Source of the DNA: Hominisplanchenecus_A murintestinalis
Lineage (GTDB): Bacteria; Bacillota; Clostridia; Lachnospirales; Lachnospiraceae
NCBI RefSeq assembly: GCF_943193015.1
Contig: NZ_CALPCM010000004.1
Location: 1-64,000, forward strand
DNA length: 64,000 bases
Reading direction: 5' to 3'
Shown here: positions 34,898 to 43,243 of the stretch, piece by piece
Position numbering within the stretch: position 1 is the stretch's first letter
How the letters are laid out: every line of letters begins with the position of its first letter
Notes under the pieces: generated by a model
What the model saw: only the letters and a program-made list of their open reading frames with translations
Told to the model about the DNA's origin: nothing
The model's database searches: none
Program-made: the position numbers and the translations under genes

Positions 34898-35754
34898 TCT
34901 TCATTCCTTTCTAAGCGATTCACGCTATCTATTAAATCATATACTTTAATCCTGACTTCATTTATTTCACAAACACTTTCATTGAGCATTATAATGTATG
35001 AAATGATAGAAAATAATTGTCCGCTTGTGTAATTACCCATACGAACTGTAATAATCATTGCAAAAATCAAAAATATGGATTGTAATATGTCAGTACACAA
35101 ATATGCTTTAGCATCCAGATCAGAGTTTGATATTCTTAAATTCAAGATTACTTTTGAAAATACTCTAAACTGTTGCCTATTTCTACTTGAAATCACTTCT
35201 TCCCTTGTTTCATCATGATTTTGATAATTGATGTTGTTATCTGCAATCTTCCTGTGATAGCTCTTTGTAAAAATATAGACCAGAATAGAAACTATAATGG
35301 CTAAAGAAAACAACAGCATACCAGAGGCAGTAAATATATATGCAAGCGAAAACACTATTCCACCAAACATATCTATTATCTGGACTAAATCAAATTCAAA
35401 GAAGCTAATTATTTCTTCAACTAAATTTAATCTGGAACTTATTTGTGATTCAGTAAGGTTGGTTTGTATTTTTTCCTCATAAAAATTGTTGCTTTCAGCT
35501 TCGATAATTCGTTCATATACTCTGGTGTCAAGAATTTTATTAGCTGCGCGAACAGCAATAAACAAAAATTGTAAGACGATCAATATATAAAACCAAAAGT
35601 AGTTATGCTCAAAGAAACCATCAATACATGATCCAATCACAAAAGGATTTAATGACCAAAAAACAATCCCAGCTATATCCATAGCTAAAACCGATACAAT
35701 TCCTAGAGGGTCTTTTTTTAAAATATCCCAAAGTTTTGATACTAGCTCTTTCAT
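34894..35754 (-). CDS. Orphan ABC-transporter-type six-transmembrane protein without ATPase domain
   Basis: 286-residue membrane protein resembling the ABC exporter transmembrane region (ABC_membrane_3-like). Helices fall around GIVSVLAMDIAGIVF, YFWFYILIVLQFLFIA, FSLAYIFTASGMLLFSLAII and ILQSIFLIFAMIITV. A long cytoplasmic loop includes NHDETREEVISSRNRQQFRVF. No ATP-binding domain is fused or encoded nearby, so it is not a classic transporter. ATG 35,754 is preferred to the TTG one codon earlier. It leads the operon with the DUF2971 gene. Confidence 0.75.
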   Translation of the reverse strand: MKELVSKLWDILKKDPLGIVSVLAMDIAGIVFWSLNPFVIGSCIDGFFEHNYFWFYILIVLQFLFIAVRAANKILDTRVYERIIEAESNNFYEEKIQTNLTESQISSRLNLVEEIISFFEFDLVQIIDMFGGIVFSLAYIFTASGMLLFSLAIIVSILVYIFTKSYHRKIADNNINYQNHDETREEVISSRNRQQFRVFSKVILNLRISNSDLDAKAYLCTDILQSIFLIFAMIITVRMGNYTSGQLFSIISYIIMLNESVCEINEVRIKVYDLIDSVNRLERNEE

Positions 35755-35778
35755 CAAACCATTCTTTCGTTTTTTATC

Positions 35779-35807
35779 ATTATAGCACTGCGTATGTATT
35801 CTAACAA
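35779..35807 (-). promoter_or_regulatory. Promoter of the ABC-TM/DUF2971 operon
   Basis: On the minus strand: TTGTTA (35,807-35,802), 17-base spacer, TATAAT (35,784-35,779), 24 bases before the start codon. Confidence 0.7.
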
Positions 35808-35869
35808 TCAGAATTAAACGTCTATTTGATTTTTATAGACAGGAAGGAGATGGATTCAGCCGTCACCCG

Positions 35870-36017
35870 GCACAGTGGGAATGTGTATAACCGGCCATCT
35901 TATGGAGCTGTGGGAAACGCTGTTTGCAGGCTGTGGGAAAGTTCTCTTTACTTTTCCACGGGCTGTGAATGGCGTTTTCCATGGCGGAATGGCCGGTTAT
36001 GCACATTTCCACTGTGC
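35870..36017. repeat. 148-base imperfect inverted repeat (long hairpin)
   Basis: Arms of about 70 bases. The outer part is nearly perfect: GCACAGTGGGAATGTG / inverse of CACATTTCCACTGTGC, then ATAACCGGCCAT / ATGGCCGGTTAT. The inner part is looser, with repeated GCTGTGGGAAA and TTTTCCACGGGCTGTG. The tip is near 35,943. It lies in the 418-base gap between the ABC-TM gene and thsA. No gene or IS transposase is present. A further near-palindrome, GGACAGTTGTCCAT/ATGGATAACTGTCC, lies at 36,089-36,117. Confidence 0.85.
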
Positions 36018-36172
36018 AATTATTTGAGTATGGCTAATATTTTCCCATCTATATTTTTCAGTTTAGTATTTTTATGTATATATTAAATGGACAGTTGTCC
36101 ATAATGGATAACTGTCCGATAAATTGAAACTGGTATATTTATTTTATGTAGACAATAATAGGCTCTCTAATT

Positions 36173-37000
36173 TTATATAGATTCCCCAATTTTATTTAAA
36201 GAAAAATCATCACTTTCTTTGCATATAATAAATAACTGATAAGGAAGTTTGATTTTATGAGTACTTAATTTATACGAAGCAATTATGATGTCTAATAATT
36301 TCTGTTGTGAAAGTGATTCATCTCCCATATAAGTAACACCTGACCCTAAAATAGATATACATACGTTTTTTTGCCCGTAATGTGTATCAATCTCTTTCCA
36401 CAGCAGAGACAGACAATCAAGGAAGTCATCATGGGTCATTTCACCTCTTCCGTTTTCGTTTAATTTTGCAAATGACATCAATAAAAAATCATTGTATGGC
36501 ACTAACTTACCAGATTCATACCTTGTCTTACTTTGAAATTTTGACTTACTTCTCATCGGTTTCAAATGTACTTTATCAATCAAAAGTTGCATCTCTTGCG
36601 TAGAAATAGGATGGCTTTGCAGAAACTGTCCACAAATAGAATCTGCATTTACATCAGATGGAGCAGGGCCTACACTTGTTGTAAAACATTCGTCAAATGA
36701 AATTACCTTTTTGTAGTCATGTTTTTGTAATAAATCTCCATATTCAATTTGAATACGGTAATTCTTACCTTTTATAGTAACTTCCTTTCTGGTTTGTAAG
36801 TACCATTGGTATAATACTGCTGATATTACAAATACAATAATATACGTCAAGATACGATTGAGTATAATATGCACTTCTTCGGAAACATTTATTGGCAGTT
36901 TATATTGGCTGAAACATTTTTCTGGAATAAAAGTGAAGATTATAGTTATTGCACTCAATGCCCATGCACTGCATATCTTTAAATATTTACACATATCCAA
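36173..37000 (-). CDS. thsA: Type II Thoeris effector ThsA (two-TM macro-domain protein)
   Basis: 275-residue effector. Two membrane segments lie at about residues 10-26 (SAWALSAITIIFTFIP) and 48-68 (NRILTYIIVFVISAVLYQWYL). The rest is a macro-type domain: VISFDECFTTSVG, SICGQFLQSHP, PYNDFLLMSFAKL, CISILGSGV and LLDIIIASYKL. In type II Thoeris the TIR protein makes a His-ADPR signal, which the macro domain binds, and the membrane part then harms the cell. The gene overlaps thsB by 14 bases and follows it. Recognition is by domain layout and partner; the type assignment is from family knowledge. Confidence 0.82.
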   Translation of the reverse strand: MDMCKYLKICSAWALSAITIIFTFIPEKCFSQYKLPINVSEEVHIILNRILTYIIVFVISAVLYQWYLQTRKEVTIKGKNYRIQIEYGDLLQKHDYKKVISFDECFTTSVGPAPSDVNADSICGQFLQSHPISTQEMQLLIDKVHLKPMRSKSKFQSKTRYESGKLVPYNDFLLMSFAKLNENGRGEMTHDDFLDCLSLLWKEIDTHYGQKNVCISILGSGVTYMGDESLSQQKLLDIIIASYKLSTHKIKLPYQLFIICKESDDFSLNKIGESI

Positions 37001-37595
37001 GTGCCTTCTTTATGTAATCATAGTTTCCAACCTTCTGGCCAAAATCATTTATTATCCAAAATGGTTGTGCATTCAATTCATAACCATTCATATAGGATGG
37101 AAGCCAGCTTGATTCCTTTCGCAACGAATTGTAAACAACAATGATGGGCTTTCCGCTTTTTTTTGCTTGTTCAAACTCATGCCTGATGTAAGAATAACTA
37201 TTTATACTTCCAACATTCGATTCTCCAGCAGAAACAGTCGAAGACACCCTGCATGGCTTAGAACCGTTGGCATTTTGCTTATATGGGGTACATCTACACT
37301 CTGCCTGACTTTTAGTTTGTCGCGAGCAAGCACTACCAGCTTCACGGAACTTAGTTCTATCGCCAATAACAATAATTACAGCAGATGACGCATTTATCTG
37401 CTGGTTAAACTCAAGCTTTAAATCGCAAATACGACAATCAGGGTCTTTAGAAACACTACCTGAAACCACCTTAGCCATATCAACAAAATCTACTTTATGA
37501 AGATTATCAGTACCCCATTTATTAAGCAAATTAACAACATTACGATCACCGCTATTTTCTGAATAATCTGCACTAATATAAACTCGTTTGCTCAT
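36987..37595 (-). CDS. thsB: Type II Thoeris TIR-domain sensor ThsB
   Basis: 202-residue TIR-fold protein. The first strand is RVYISADYS (residues 4-12). The SSAVIIVIGDRT strand is at 70-81, the catalytic-position glutamate is in YIRHEFEQA (Glu140 or Glu142), and the following strand is KPIIVVYNS. A Cys-rich insertion (residues 90-115, five Cys) is unusual and might bind metal. TIR enzymes of Thoeris turn NAD into an ADPR-type signal after phage sensing. It has AAGGAG before ATG and its own promoter, and leads the thsB-thsA operon. Confidence 0.82.
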   Translation of the reverse strand: MSKRVYISADYSENSGDRNVVNLLNKWGTDNLHKVDFVDMAKVVSGSVSKDPDCRICDLKLEFNQQINASSAVIIVIGDRTKFREAGSACSRQTKSQAECRCTPYKQNANGSKPCRVSSTVSAGESNVGSINSYSYIRHEFEQAKKSGKPIIVVYNSLRKESSWLPSYMNGYELNAQPFWIINDFGQKVGNYDYIKKALGYV

Positions 37596-37635
37596 AACTC
37601 CTTATCTCCTGCACGATTTTTACTTTAATTTTACT

Positions 37636-37664
37636 ATTATATCATGTTTATTGCAAATGTACAA
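37636..37664 (-). promoter_or_regulatory. Promoter of thsB-thsA
   Basis: On the minus strand: TTGTAC (37,664-37,659), 17-base spacer, TATAAT (37,641-37,636), about 40 bases before the thsB ATG, which has AAGGAG upstream. No clear operator is seen. Confidence 0.68.
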
Positions 37665-37774
37665 TTATTTTCGTAAAATCGACATAGGAATCGACAAAGG
37701 AAATTACCAAAGCTACAGAAATAAAAACACTTTTCTTAAAAGGGATTATCTAATAGAACAGTAACCTATAATAA

Positions 37775-37887
37775 GCGTTCCAAGGGAACGCGCAGCCAGC
37801 TCCGGCACGGAGCTGTTCTGGGTGATTGGGGGCCTCCCCAACAAGCGGTTTTGCGGAGCAAAACGGCAGAGTGTGTACCACTCTGCC
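37775..37887. other. Array of five consecutive perfect hairpins
   Basis: Stems and loops in order: GCGTTCC-AAG-GGAACGC (37,775-37,791); CAGCTCCG-GCA-CGGAGCTG (37,797-37,815); TTGGGG-GCCT-CCCCAA (37,826-37,841); GTTTTGC-GGA-GCAAAAC (37,848-37,864); GGCAGAGTG-TGTAC-CACTCTGCC (37,865-37,887). Stems of 6-9 bp have no mismatch, with gaps of 0-10 bases. Five perfect stems in 113 bases cannot be chance. Possible roles: single-strand origin, oriT-related site or structured RNA. The surrounding 438-base gap otherwise holds only flanking promoters. Confidence 0.85.
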
Positions 37888-37978
37888 TTGCTTGCCAATT
37901 TTGTTGCTATCCTTGTTTTGTTCGAGTGGAAGAACTATAATAAAGCCATCTGACAAACGGTGAAAAAAATAGCTTTGC

Positions 37979-38000
37979 TGTGAGGTTTCTGTGACATTTG
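37979..38000 (+). promoter_or_regulatory. Response-regulator operator 1 (before the regulator gene)
   Basis: Tandem 11-base repeats TGTGAGGTTTC (37,979-37,989) and TGTGACATTTG (37,990-38,000), one helical turn apart. Same motif as before both ABC operons, implying autoregulation. Confidence 0.7.
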
Positions 38001-38033
38001 AATGTTACTCTAAAAAGAAAAGGATGTGATACG

Positions 38034-38717
38034 GTGCGAATTTTGGTAGTTGAAGATGACCGCCTTTTGAATCATACGTTGTGCTATAACCTAAATACAA
38101 TGGGATATACCGTGGATGCCGCCTTATCAAAGCAAGCGGCAACAAATGATATTGAGAAGCAGGATTATGACTTAATCGTGCTGGATGTGAACCTGCCGGA
38201 TGGAAACGGCTTTGACTTTTGCCGGAAGGCCAAAGAACGATATCCTGATACCGCAATCATCTTCCTGACTGCAAATGATATGGAAAGCGATATGCTCAAA
38301 GGCTATGAGCTTGGGGCAGACGATTATGTAACAAAGCCATTTCACATGAGTGTTTTTCAAAAAAAGCTGGCGGCGCTGCTGGGCCGCATAGCAAAGCAAT
38401 CAGGCGGGGACTGTTATGATGATGGTATCTTATCCATAAACTTTTCGGAAATGACTGCGACCATTTCCGAGGAGGCGATCACCTTTACCCCGCTGGAATA
38501 CCGGCTGCTAAAGGTGCTGACGAAAAATCCAAAGGTTGTCTTGACGAGGCAGGCACTTCTTGAAAAGCTGTGGGATATTGATGGAAACTTTGTGGATGAA
38601 CACGCCCTGACAGCCGCAGTCAGCCGGGTACGAAACAAAATCGAGGCAGGCGGTCAGCAGTATATCAAAACAGTTTACGGCATGGGGTATATGTGGATAG
38701 GGGGTTTTCAAAAATGA
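38034..38717 (+). CDS. OmpR-family response regulator
   Basis: 227-residue regulator. The receiver domain has the acidic pocket VEDD, phospho-acceptor Asp in LIVLDVNLPDG (about residue 50) and the conserved Lys in DDYVTKPF. The C-terminal winged helix (ITFTPLEYRLLKVLTKNPKVVLTR...LWDI) binds DNA. The GTG at 38,034 is the start (AAAAGGA, 9 bases upstream). The kinase gene overlaps its stop. Shared 11-base repeats before this gene and both ABC operons identify its likely targets. Similar pairs (BceRS/VanRS-like) respond to cell-wall peptides. Confidence 0.9.
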   Translation: MRILVVEDDRLLNHTLCYNLNTMGYTVDAALSKQAATNDIEKQDYDLIVLDVNLPDGNGFDFCRKAKERYPDTAIIFLTANDMESDMLKGYELGADDYVTKPFHMSVFQKKLAALLGRIAKQSGGDCYDDGILSINFSEMTATISEEAITFTPLEYRLLKVLTKNPKVVLTRQALLEKLWDIDGNFVDEHALTAAVSRVRNKIEAGGQQYIKTVYGMGYMWIGGFQK

Positions 38718-39745
38718 GTGCAAAGAAGCTTTCTATCAACAAAGCCTGTTTGTTCTTAGGGCTGGTACTTTTGCTGGCCGTTTCAGCCACTACAATTATC
38801 CTGTACAACTTGGCGCATAGTATATCGGCAGTATTATGCTGCCTGTTCTTCTGTGCATTTGTTTTGTTCTGTGTGGCTTGTTTTGTTGCGCTGGTTCGGC
38901 GCAGGCTGACTTTATTTTCCGATCTCTTTTGCAGGACGCTTGACGATATGCTGTCCGGGAATATAGAGCCTCTGCAAATGGCCGAAGAAGAAAGCCTGTT
39001 CTATAAAATCAATTACCGGCTGGAGCGGCTCTATGAAGTAATGAATGAGAATCGCCGCAATGTTGCTAAGGAACGGGCCGACCTGCAAGAGCTGATTTCA
39101 GATATTTCCCATCAGGTGAAAACGCCGATTGCTAATCTAAAAATGATGAACAGCACGCTCATGGATCAGGAAGTTCCGCCACACAAGCAGAAAGAATTTT
39201 TATCAGCTTCCGCCAGTCAGCTTGATAAGCTGGATTTTCTCATGCAGGCTATGATTAAAACTTCCCGGCTGGAAACCGGCGTCATTTCTCTGGATAAGAA
39301 AAAGCAGACAATCTATGACACCCTCGCGTCAGCATTGGGCGGCATTTTGCTGAACGCAGAAAAGAAGCAAATTGATGTTTCGGTAAACTGCCCGGAGCAT
39401 CTGGCAGTTCCTCATGATAGAAAATGGACGAGTGAAGCGTTGTTCAATATTTTGGATAATGCGGTAAAATACACACCGGAGAATGGAAAAATCACTGTGA
39501 CGGTGGAATGCTGGGAATTATATCTGAAAATCAGCGTTGCCGACACTGGAAAGGGTATCCCGGAAAAACATCAAGGCGCGATCTTCAAACGGTTTTATCG
39601 GGAGGACGATGTTCATGATGTAGATGGTATCGGCATTGGGCTGTATCTGGCCCGTGAAATCATTACCATGCAGGGGGGATATATCAAACTGACTTCCAGT
39701 CCGGACATCGGTTCCTGCTTTATGGTATTTTTACCCCGTGATTGA
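38714..39745 (+). CDS. Sensor histidine kinase
   Basis: 343-residue kinase. Two N-terminal membrane helices with a very short loop lie at about residues 8-60 (LFLGLVLLLAVSATTIIL; VLCCLFFCAFVLFCVACFVA), a layout of intramembrane-sensing kinases. The H-box is ISDISHQVKTPIANL, the N-box LFNILDNAVKYTPEN, and G boxes VADTGKGIP and DGIGIGLYLAREI. ATG overlaps the regulator stop (ATGA). Short-loop kinases commonly work with ABC transporters to detect antimicrobial peptides, which fits the two ABC units downstream. Confidence 0.9.
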   Translation: MSAKKLSINKACLFLGLVLLLAVSATTIILYNLAHSISAVLCCLFFCAFVLFCVACFVALVRRRLTLFSDLFCRTLDDMLSGNIEPLQMAEEESLFYKINYRLERLYEVMNENRRNVAKERADLQELISDISHQVKTPIANLKMMNSTLMDQEVPPHKQKEFLSASASQLDKLDFLMQAMIKTSRLETGVISLDKKKQTIYDTLASALGGILLNAEKKQIDVSVNCPEHLAVPHDRKWTSEALFNILDNAVKYTPENGKITVTVECWELYLKISVADTGKGIPEKHQGAIFKRFYREDDVHDVDGIGIGLYLAREIITMQGGYIKLTSSPDIGSCFMVFLPRD

Positions 39746-39769
39746 TGAGACTTTGAAATGTCACAGGAT

Positions 39770-39823
39770 TGTGAGATTTTAATGCGTAAAAAACCTCTTG
39801 CGGTGACATTTCTGTGAGGATTG
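39770..39823 (+). promoter_or_regulatory. Response-regulator operator 2 (before first ABC operon)
   Basis: TGTGAGATTTT (39,770), then 32 bases later GGTGACATTTC (39,802) and TGTGAGGATTG (39,813) in tandem. An inverted AAATGTCACAG precedes. The 32-base spacing is the same in operator 3. Confidence 0.8.
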
Positions 39824-39866
39824 GTCTTTAAGATAGAGCCATCACAAAGAAAGGATGGTGTTCTAT

Positions 39867-40532
39867 ATGAGCATATTACAAACAACTGATTTAAAAAAAT
39901 ATTATGGCACAGAGCCGAACATCACAAAAGCGTTGGATGGCGTGACCCTCTCGATTGAGGATGGAGAATTTGTTGCCATCGTTGGTACTTCCGGCAGCGG
40001 CAAGTCCACTCTGCTGAATATGATGGGCGGCCTGGACACGCCGACTTCCGGCAGTATCAAAGTGAAAGGAAAAGAATTATCCAAATTCAAGGACGAACAG
40101 CTTACGATCTTCCGCAGGCGCAGCATTGGTTTTATCTTCCAGAATTACAATCTTGTTCCCGTCCTGAATGTCTACGAAAATATTGTCCTGCCGGTGGCGC
40201 TGGACGGCGACACCGTGGACAAGCGATTTATGAAAGAAGTTGTAAAACTGCTGGCTCTTGATGAAAAGCTTAACAGTATGCCCAACAATCTTTCCGGCGG
40301 CCAGCAGCAGCGTGTTGCGATTGCCCGCGCTCTTGTTTCCAAACCTGCCATTGTTCTTGCGGACGAACCCACCGGCAATCTTGACAGCCGAACAAGCAGT
40401 GATGTGTTGGGCCTTTTGAAAGTTACCAGCCAAAAATTCCATCAGACCATTGTAATGATAACCCATAACAATGAAATCGCACAGCTTGCCGACCGCATTA
40501 TCCGCATTGAGGACGGCAGAATTTCCGAGTAA
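39867..40532 (+). CDS. ABC transporter ATPase (MacB/BceA-type)
   Basis: 221-residue ATPase. Walker A is GTSGSGKST (about residue 38), the signature LSGGQQQRVAIARAL, Walker B IVLADEPTGNLD and H-loop VMITHN. ATG 39,867 is preferred over upstream in-frame starts. It pairs with the FtsX-type permease starting 13 bases later. With the two-component system it forms a BceAB-like detoxification or peptide-release module; the substrate is unknown. Confidence 0.92.
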   Translation: MSILQTTDLKKYYGTEPNITKALDGVTLSIEDGEFVAIVGTSGSGKSTLLNMMGGLDTPTSGSIKVKGKELSKFKDEQLTIFRRRSIGFIFQNYNLVPVLNVYENIVLPVALDGDTVDKRFMKEVVKLLALDEKLNSMPNNLSGGQQQRVAIARALVSKPAIVLADEPTGNLDSRTSSDVLGLLKVTSQKFHQTIVMITHNNEIAQLADRIIRIEDGRISE

Positions 40533-40545
40533 AGGGGGCGAAAAT

Positions 40546-43062
40546 ATGACTGATATTTTATTTGGAAACAACAATGGGCCTGTCCTGAAACTTCTGGCAA
40601 AGCGTTCACTAAAAGCGCAGAAAAATACGATTGCTGTCTTAGCAATCATGCTTGCAACGCTTTTGTTTACCAGTCTGTCCACGATTGCGATTAGTTTGCA
40701 GACTGCCATGCAGGAAAGCAACATGAGGACAATCGGTACTTCCGCTCATGTAGGTATTAAGCGGGTATCGTGGGATGAATACGAACTTCTGTCAGCCGAC
40801 ACAAGAGTGAAAGACATCGGCTATTCTGTCATTATCGGTAATGCTGTGGGGGATCGTTTTCATAAAACACCTACGGAACTGCGCTATGGTGATGCTGCCT
40901 ATGCAGATATGACATTCAATGTTCCCGATACCGGGCGGCTGCCGGAGCAGAAAAATGAGATCGCCACAAGCCGTATTGTCCTGGCAGCAATGGGGCTGAC
41001 GGACGAAATCGGCACACAAATGGAACTTACCTTTGTGACCGATACAGACACGTTTACCGATACCTTTACCTTGTGCGGTATTTGGGATGGTGACGCTGTG
41101 GCCTACCGTCAAACAATGTTGCTGTCCAAAGAATACACGGAGCAGGTAGCTCCTGTTATTCGAGGGGAAACAGACGGAGCCACACCCCCAGTAGGAACGG
41201 GCTATATTGATACTGTTATGATGATGCCTACGGAATGGGATATTGAGAAACAGGCACTGGAAGTGACTTCGCAATATGGTCTGGATGAACGGGTGAGTAT
41301 CAATGACGCCTATGGGACAGCGACAGTCAGCCCGTCTACTATACTGCCCCTTGCGGCCGGTATCCTGGTTATTTTTATTGCAGGCTATCTCCTGATTTAC
41401 AATGTATTTTACATTTCAATCGCACAGGACATTCGGTTTTATGGGATGCTGAAAACACTGGGAACAACCGCAAGGCAGATCAGGAAAATCGTTTATAAAA
41501 AAGCAATGAAGCTGTCCCTCGTGGGGATTCCCCTGGGCTTGCTGCTGGGATGGCCCATCGGTCGTTTGCTGCTTCCCTTTATCGTGAATATGCTGACGGA
41601 CGATATGCGAGTGGTTACTACTGTAAACCCGGTCATCTTTTTGATTGCAATCCTCTTTTCGCTGATTACTGTCTTCATTAGCTGCAAAAAGCCGGCTGCT
41701 CTGGCGGCCAAAGTTTCCCCAATGGAGGCACTTCACTATGTAGAGCAGGCTCCAGCGAAAAAGAAACAGCGGCGTAGCAGACAGATCAGCACGACTATGA
41801 TGGCAAAAAACAATCTCGGACGAAATAAGAAAAAGGTAATCATCGTCACTTTGTCGTTTGCGTTGAGTATCGTTCTTTTGAACAGCGTTTACACTTATGT
41901 GACCTCGTTTGACTTTGACAAATTTGTTGCCGATTTCAGTTTGACAGATTTTACTGTCGCTGATACTACGGTTATCAACAGTTATGCCCCGTTTAATACA
42001 GCGAATGTAAATCGGGATTTCATCAGTCAGGCTGAAAGTCTGAATGGCCTTGAAGATATAGGAAGTGTCTACCTGTGGACTTCCAAACAGTCTCTTTCCG
42101 AAAACGACCTTGCCCGTTTACAGGAACTTGCTGTTTCTTCCGATGCCGTTGCAAAAGAACTGGGCAATTATATGGTGCGGCAGGAACACGGTGTCAATGT
42201 GTACGGCCTGGACAATTTTCCATCAGAATATATACAGGTTTTGGACGGTGAACTGAACACGGAAAAATGGAAATCAGGAGCAGGTGTATATGTTACACCT
42301 ATGCAGATGATGGGTGACGGTTCCCTCTATCTATATCAGCCGGGAGATCAGATCAATGTTCCACAATTTGACGGAACAAGCAAGGCTTATGAAGTGCTTG
42401 CTGTGGTGAATATCCCAAAGGCCCTGGAAACTCCTTTAAAAGTGGATATGGGATTGGATTACATTTTCCCAACAAGTGAATTGCTGGGGAATATGGTAGC
42501 TGCCGATCAACCAGCCATGAAAACGATATTCAATGTGGATGATGAAAACCTGCTTGCCGCTGAAAACTGGCTGAAAAACTATACCGCAAACACCGACACT
42601 GCACTGGACTATCTTTCTAAAGTTGTCCTGCGGCAGTCTTTTGACGGCATGATAAATATGTACCGTCTTGTGGGCGGTGTACTTTGTGCAATACTGGCAC
42701 TTATCGGCATACTGAACTTCATTAACTCCATGACGACTTCCATCCTGTCCCGGCATAAAGAAATTGCCATGCTGCAATCAGTAGGCATGACAGGCCGGCA
42801 GGTCAAACAAATGTTGATCTGTGAGGGAATCGGCTATTCTGCTTTGGGGCTTTTGTGTTCTCTTATCCTCTCCATTGCCGGGAGCCTGACTGTGGTTCGG
42901 ATGATGGGGGCAGAATTAAGCTATTTCACATGGCATTTTACCCTGCTCCCCGTTATCCTTTGCATTATCCCGCTGATTCTCATTACGGCTTTTGTGCCGA
43001 TTGTTTGCTACAACAAAATGGCACAGAAAACAGTGGTGGAACGGTTACGCGTCGCTGAATAA
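40546..43062 (+). CDS. FtsX-type ABC permease
   Basis: 838-residue permease. The first helix (NTIAVLAIMLATLLFTSLST) is followed by a long extracellular domain, three helices near residues 265-400, a second long extracellular domain and three C-terminal helices (GGVLCAILALIGILNFINSM...). Two FtsX domains are visible (MLKTLGTTARQIRKIVYKKA and MLQSVGMTGRQVKQMLI). ATG 40,546 has GGGGG upstream. Such permeases with BceA-type ATPases confer resistance to, or sense, bacitracin and lantibiotics; the ligand is not identified here. Confidence 0.9.
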   Translation: MTDILFGNNNGPVLKLLAKRSLKAQKNTIAVLAIMLATLLFTSLSTIAISLQTAMQESNMRTIGTSAHVGIKRVSWDEYELLSADTRVKDIGYSVIIGNAVGDRFHKTPTELRYGDAAYADMTFNVPDTGRLPEQKNEIATSRIVLAAMGLTDEIGTQMELTFVTDTDTFTDTFTLCGIWDGDAVAYRQTMLLSKEYTEQVAPVIRGETDGATPPVGTGYIDTVMMMPTEWDIEKQALEVTSQYGLDERVSINDAYGTATVSPSTILPLAAGILVIFIAGYLLIYNVFYISIAQDIRFYGMLKTLGTTARQIRKIVYKKAMKLSLVGIPLGLLLGWPIGRLLLPFIVNMLTDDMRVVTTVNPVIFLIAILFSLITVFISCKKPAALAAKVSPMEALHYVEQAPAKKKQRRSRQISTTMMAKNNLGRNKKKVIIVTLSFALSIVLLNSVYTYVTSFDFDKFVADFSLTDFTVADTTVINSYAPFNTANVNRDFISQAESLNGLEDIGSVYLWTSKQSLSENDLARLQELAVSSDAVAKELGNYMVRQEHGVNVYGLDNFPSEYIQVLDGELNTEKWKSGAGVYVTPMQMMGDGSLYLYQPGDQINVPQFDGTSKAYEVLAVVNIPKALETPLKVDMGLDYIFPTSELLGNMVAADQPAMKTIFNVDDENLLAAENWLKNYTANTDTALDYLSKVVLRQSFDGMINMYRLVGGVLCAILALIGILNFINSMTTSILSRHKEIAMLQSVGMTGRQVKQMLICEGIGYSALGLLCSLILSIAGSLTVVRMMGAELSYFTWHFTLLPVILCIIPLILITAFVPIVCYNKMAQKTVVERLRVAE

Positions 43063-43076
43063 GATATACAGACACA

Positions 43077-43105
43077 AACGGTCATCCGAAAGGGTGGCCG
43101 TTTTC
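43077..43105 (+). terminator. Terminator after the FtsX permease
   Basis: ACGGTCATCC-GAAA-GGGTGGCCGT stem with G-T pairs and a tetraloop, followed by TTTTC. It lies 15 bases after the stop codon. Confidence 0.75.
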
Positions 43106-43106
43106 A

Positions 43107-43173
43107 AATGTCACAGAATTGTGAGGTTTCTGCCAGTAAAAAGTGTCCTGTGGTGACATTTCTGTGAGGTTTC
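43107..43173 (+). promoter_or_regulatory. Response-regulator operator 3 (before second ABC operon)
   Basis: Inverted AAATGTCACAG (43,107), TGTGAGGTTTC (43,120), then 32 bases on GGTGACATTTC (43,152) and TGTGAGGTTTC (43,163) in tandem. Near-identical to operator 2. Confidence 0.8.
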
Positions 43174-43243
43174 TTTTTTATGATGATCTTGTTAGAAGAA
43201 AGCACTCCGTAAACAGCGGATGCTATAAAAAGGAGGTAATATT

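Noticed and set aside
35826..36086. 86-codon frame in the long inverted repeat
   Set aside because: It follows the hairpin arms, not a protein pattern, and has no credible relatives or start context.
37750..37956. 68-codon leftward frame over the hairpin array
   Set aside because: Five perfect hairpins explain the sequence, there is no ribosome site, and the peptide has no recognisable family.
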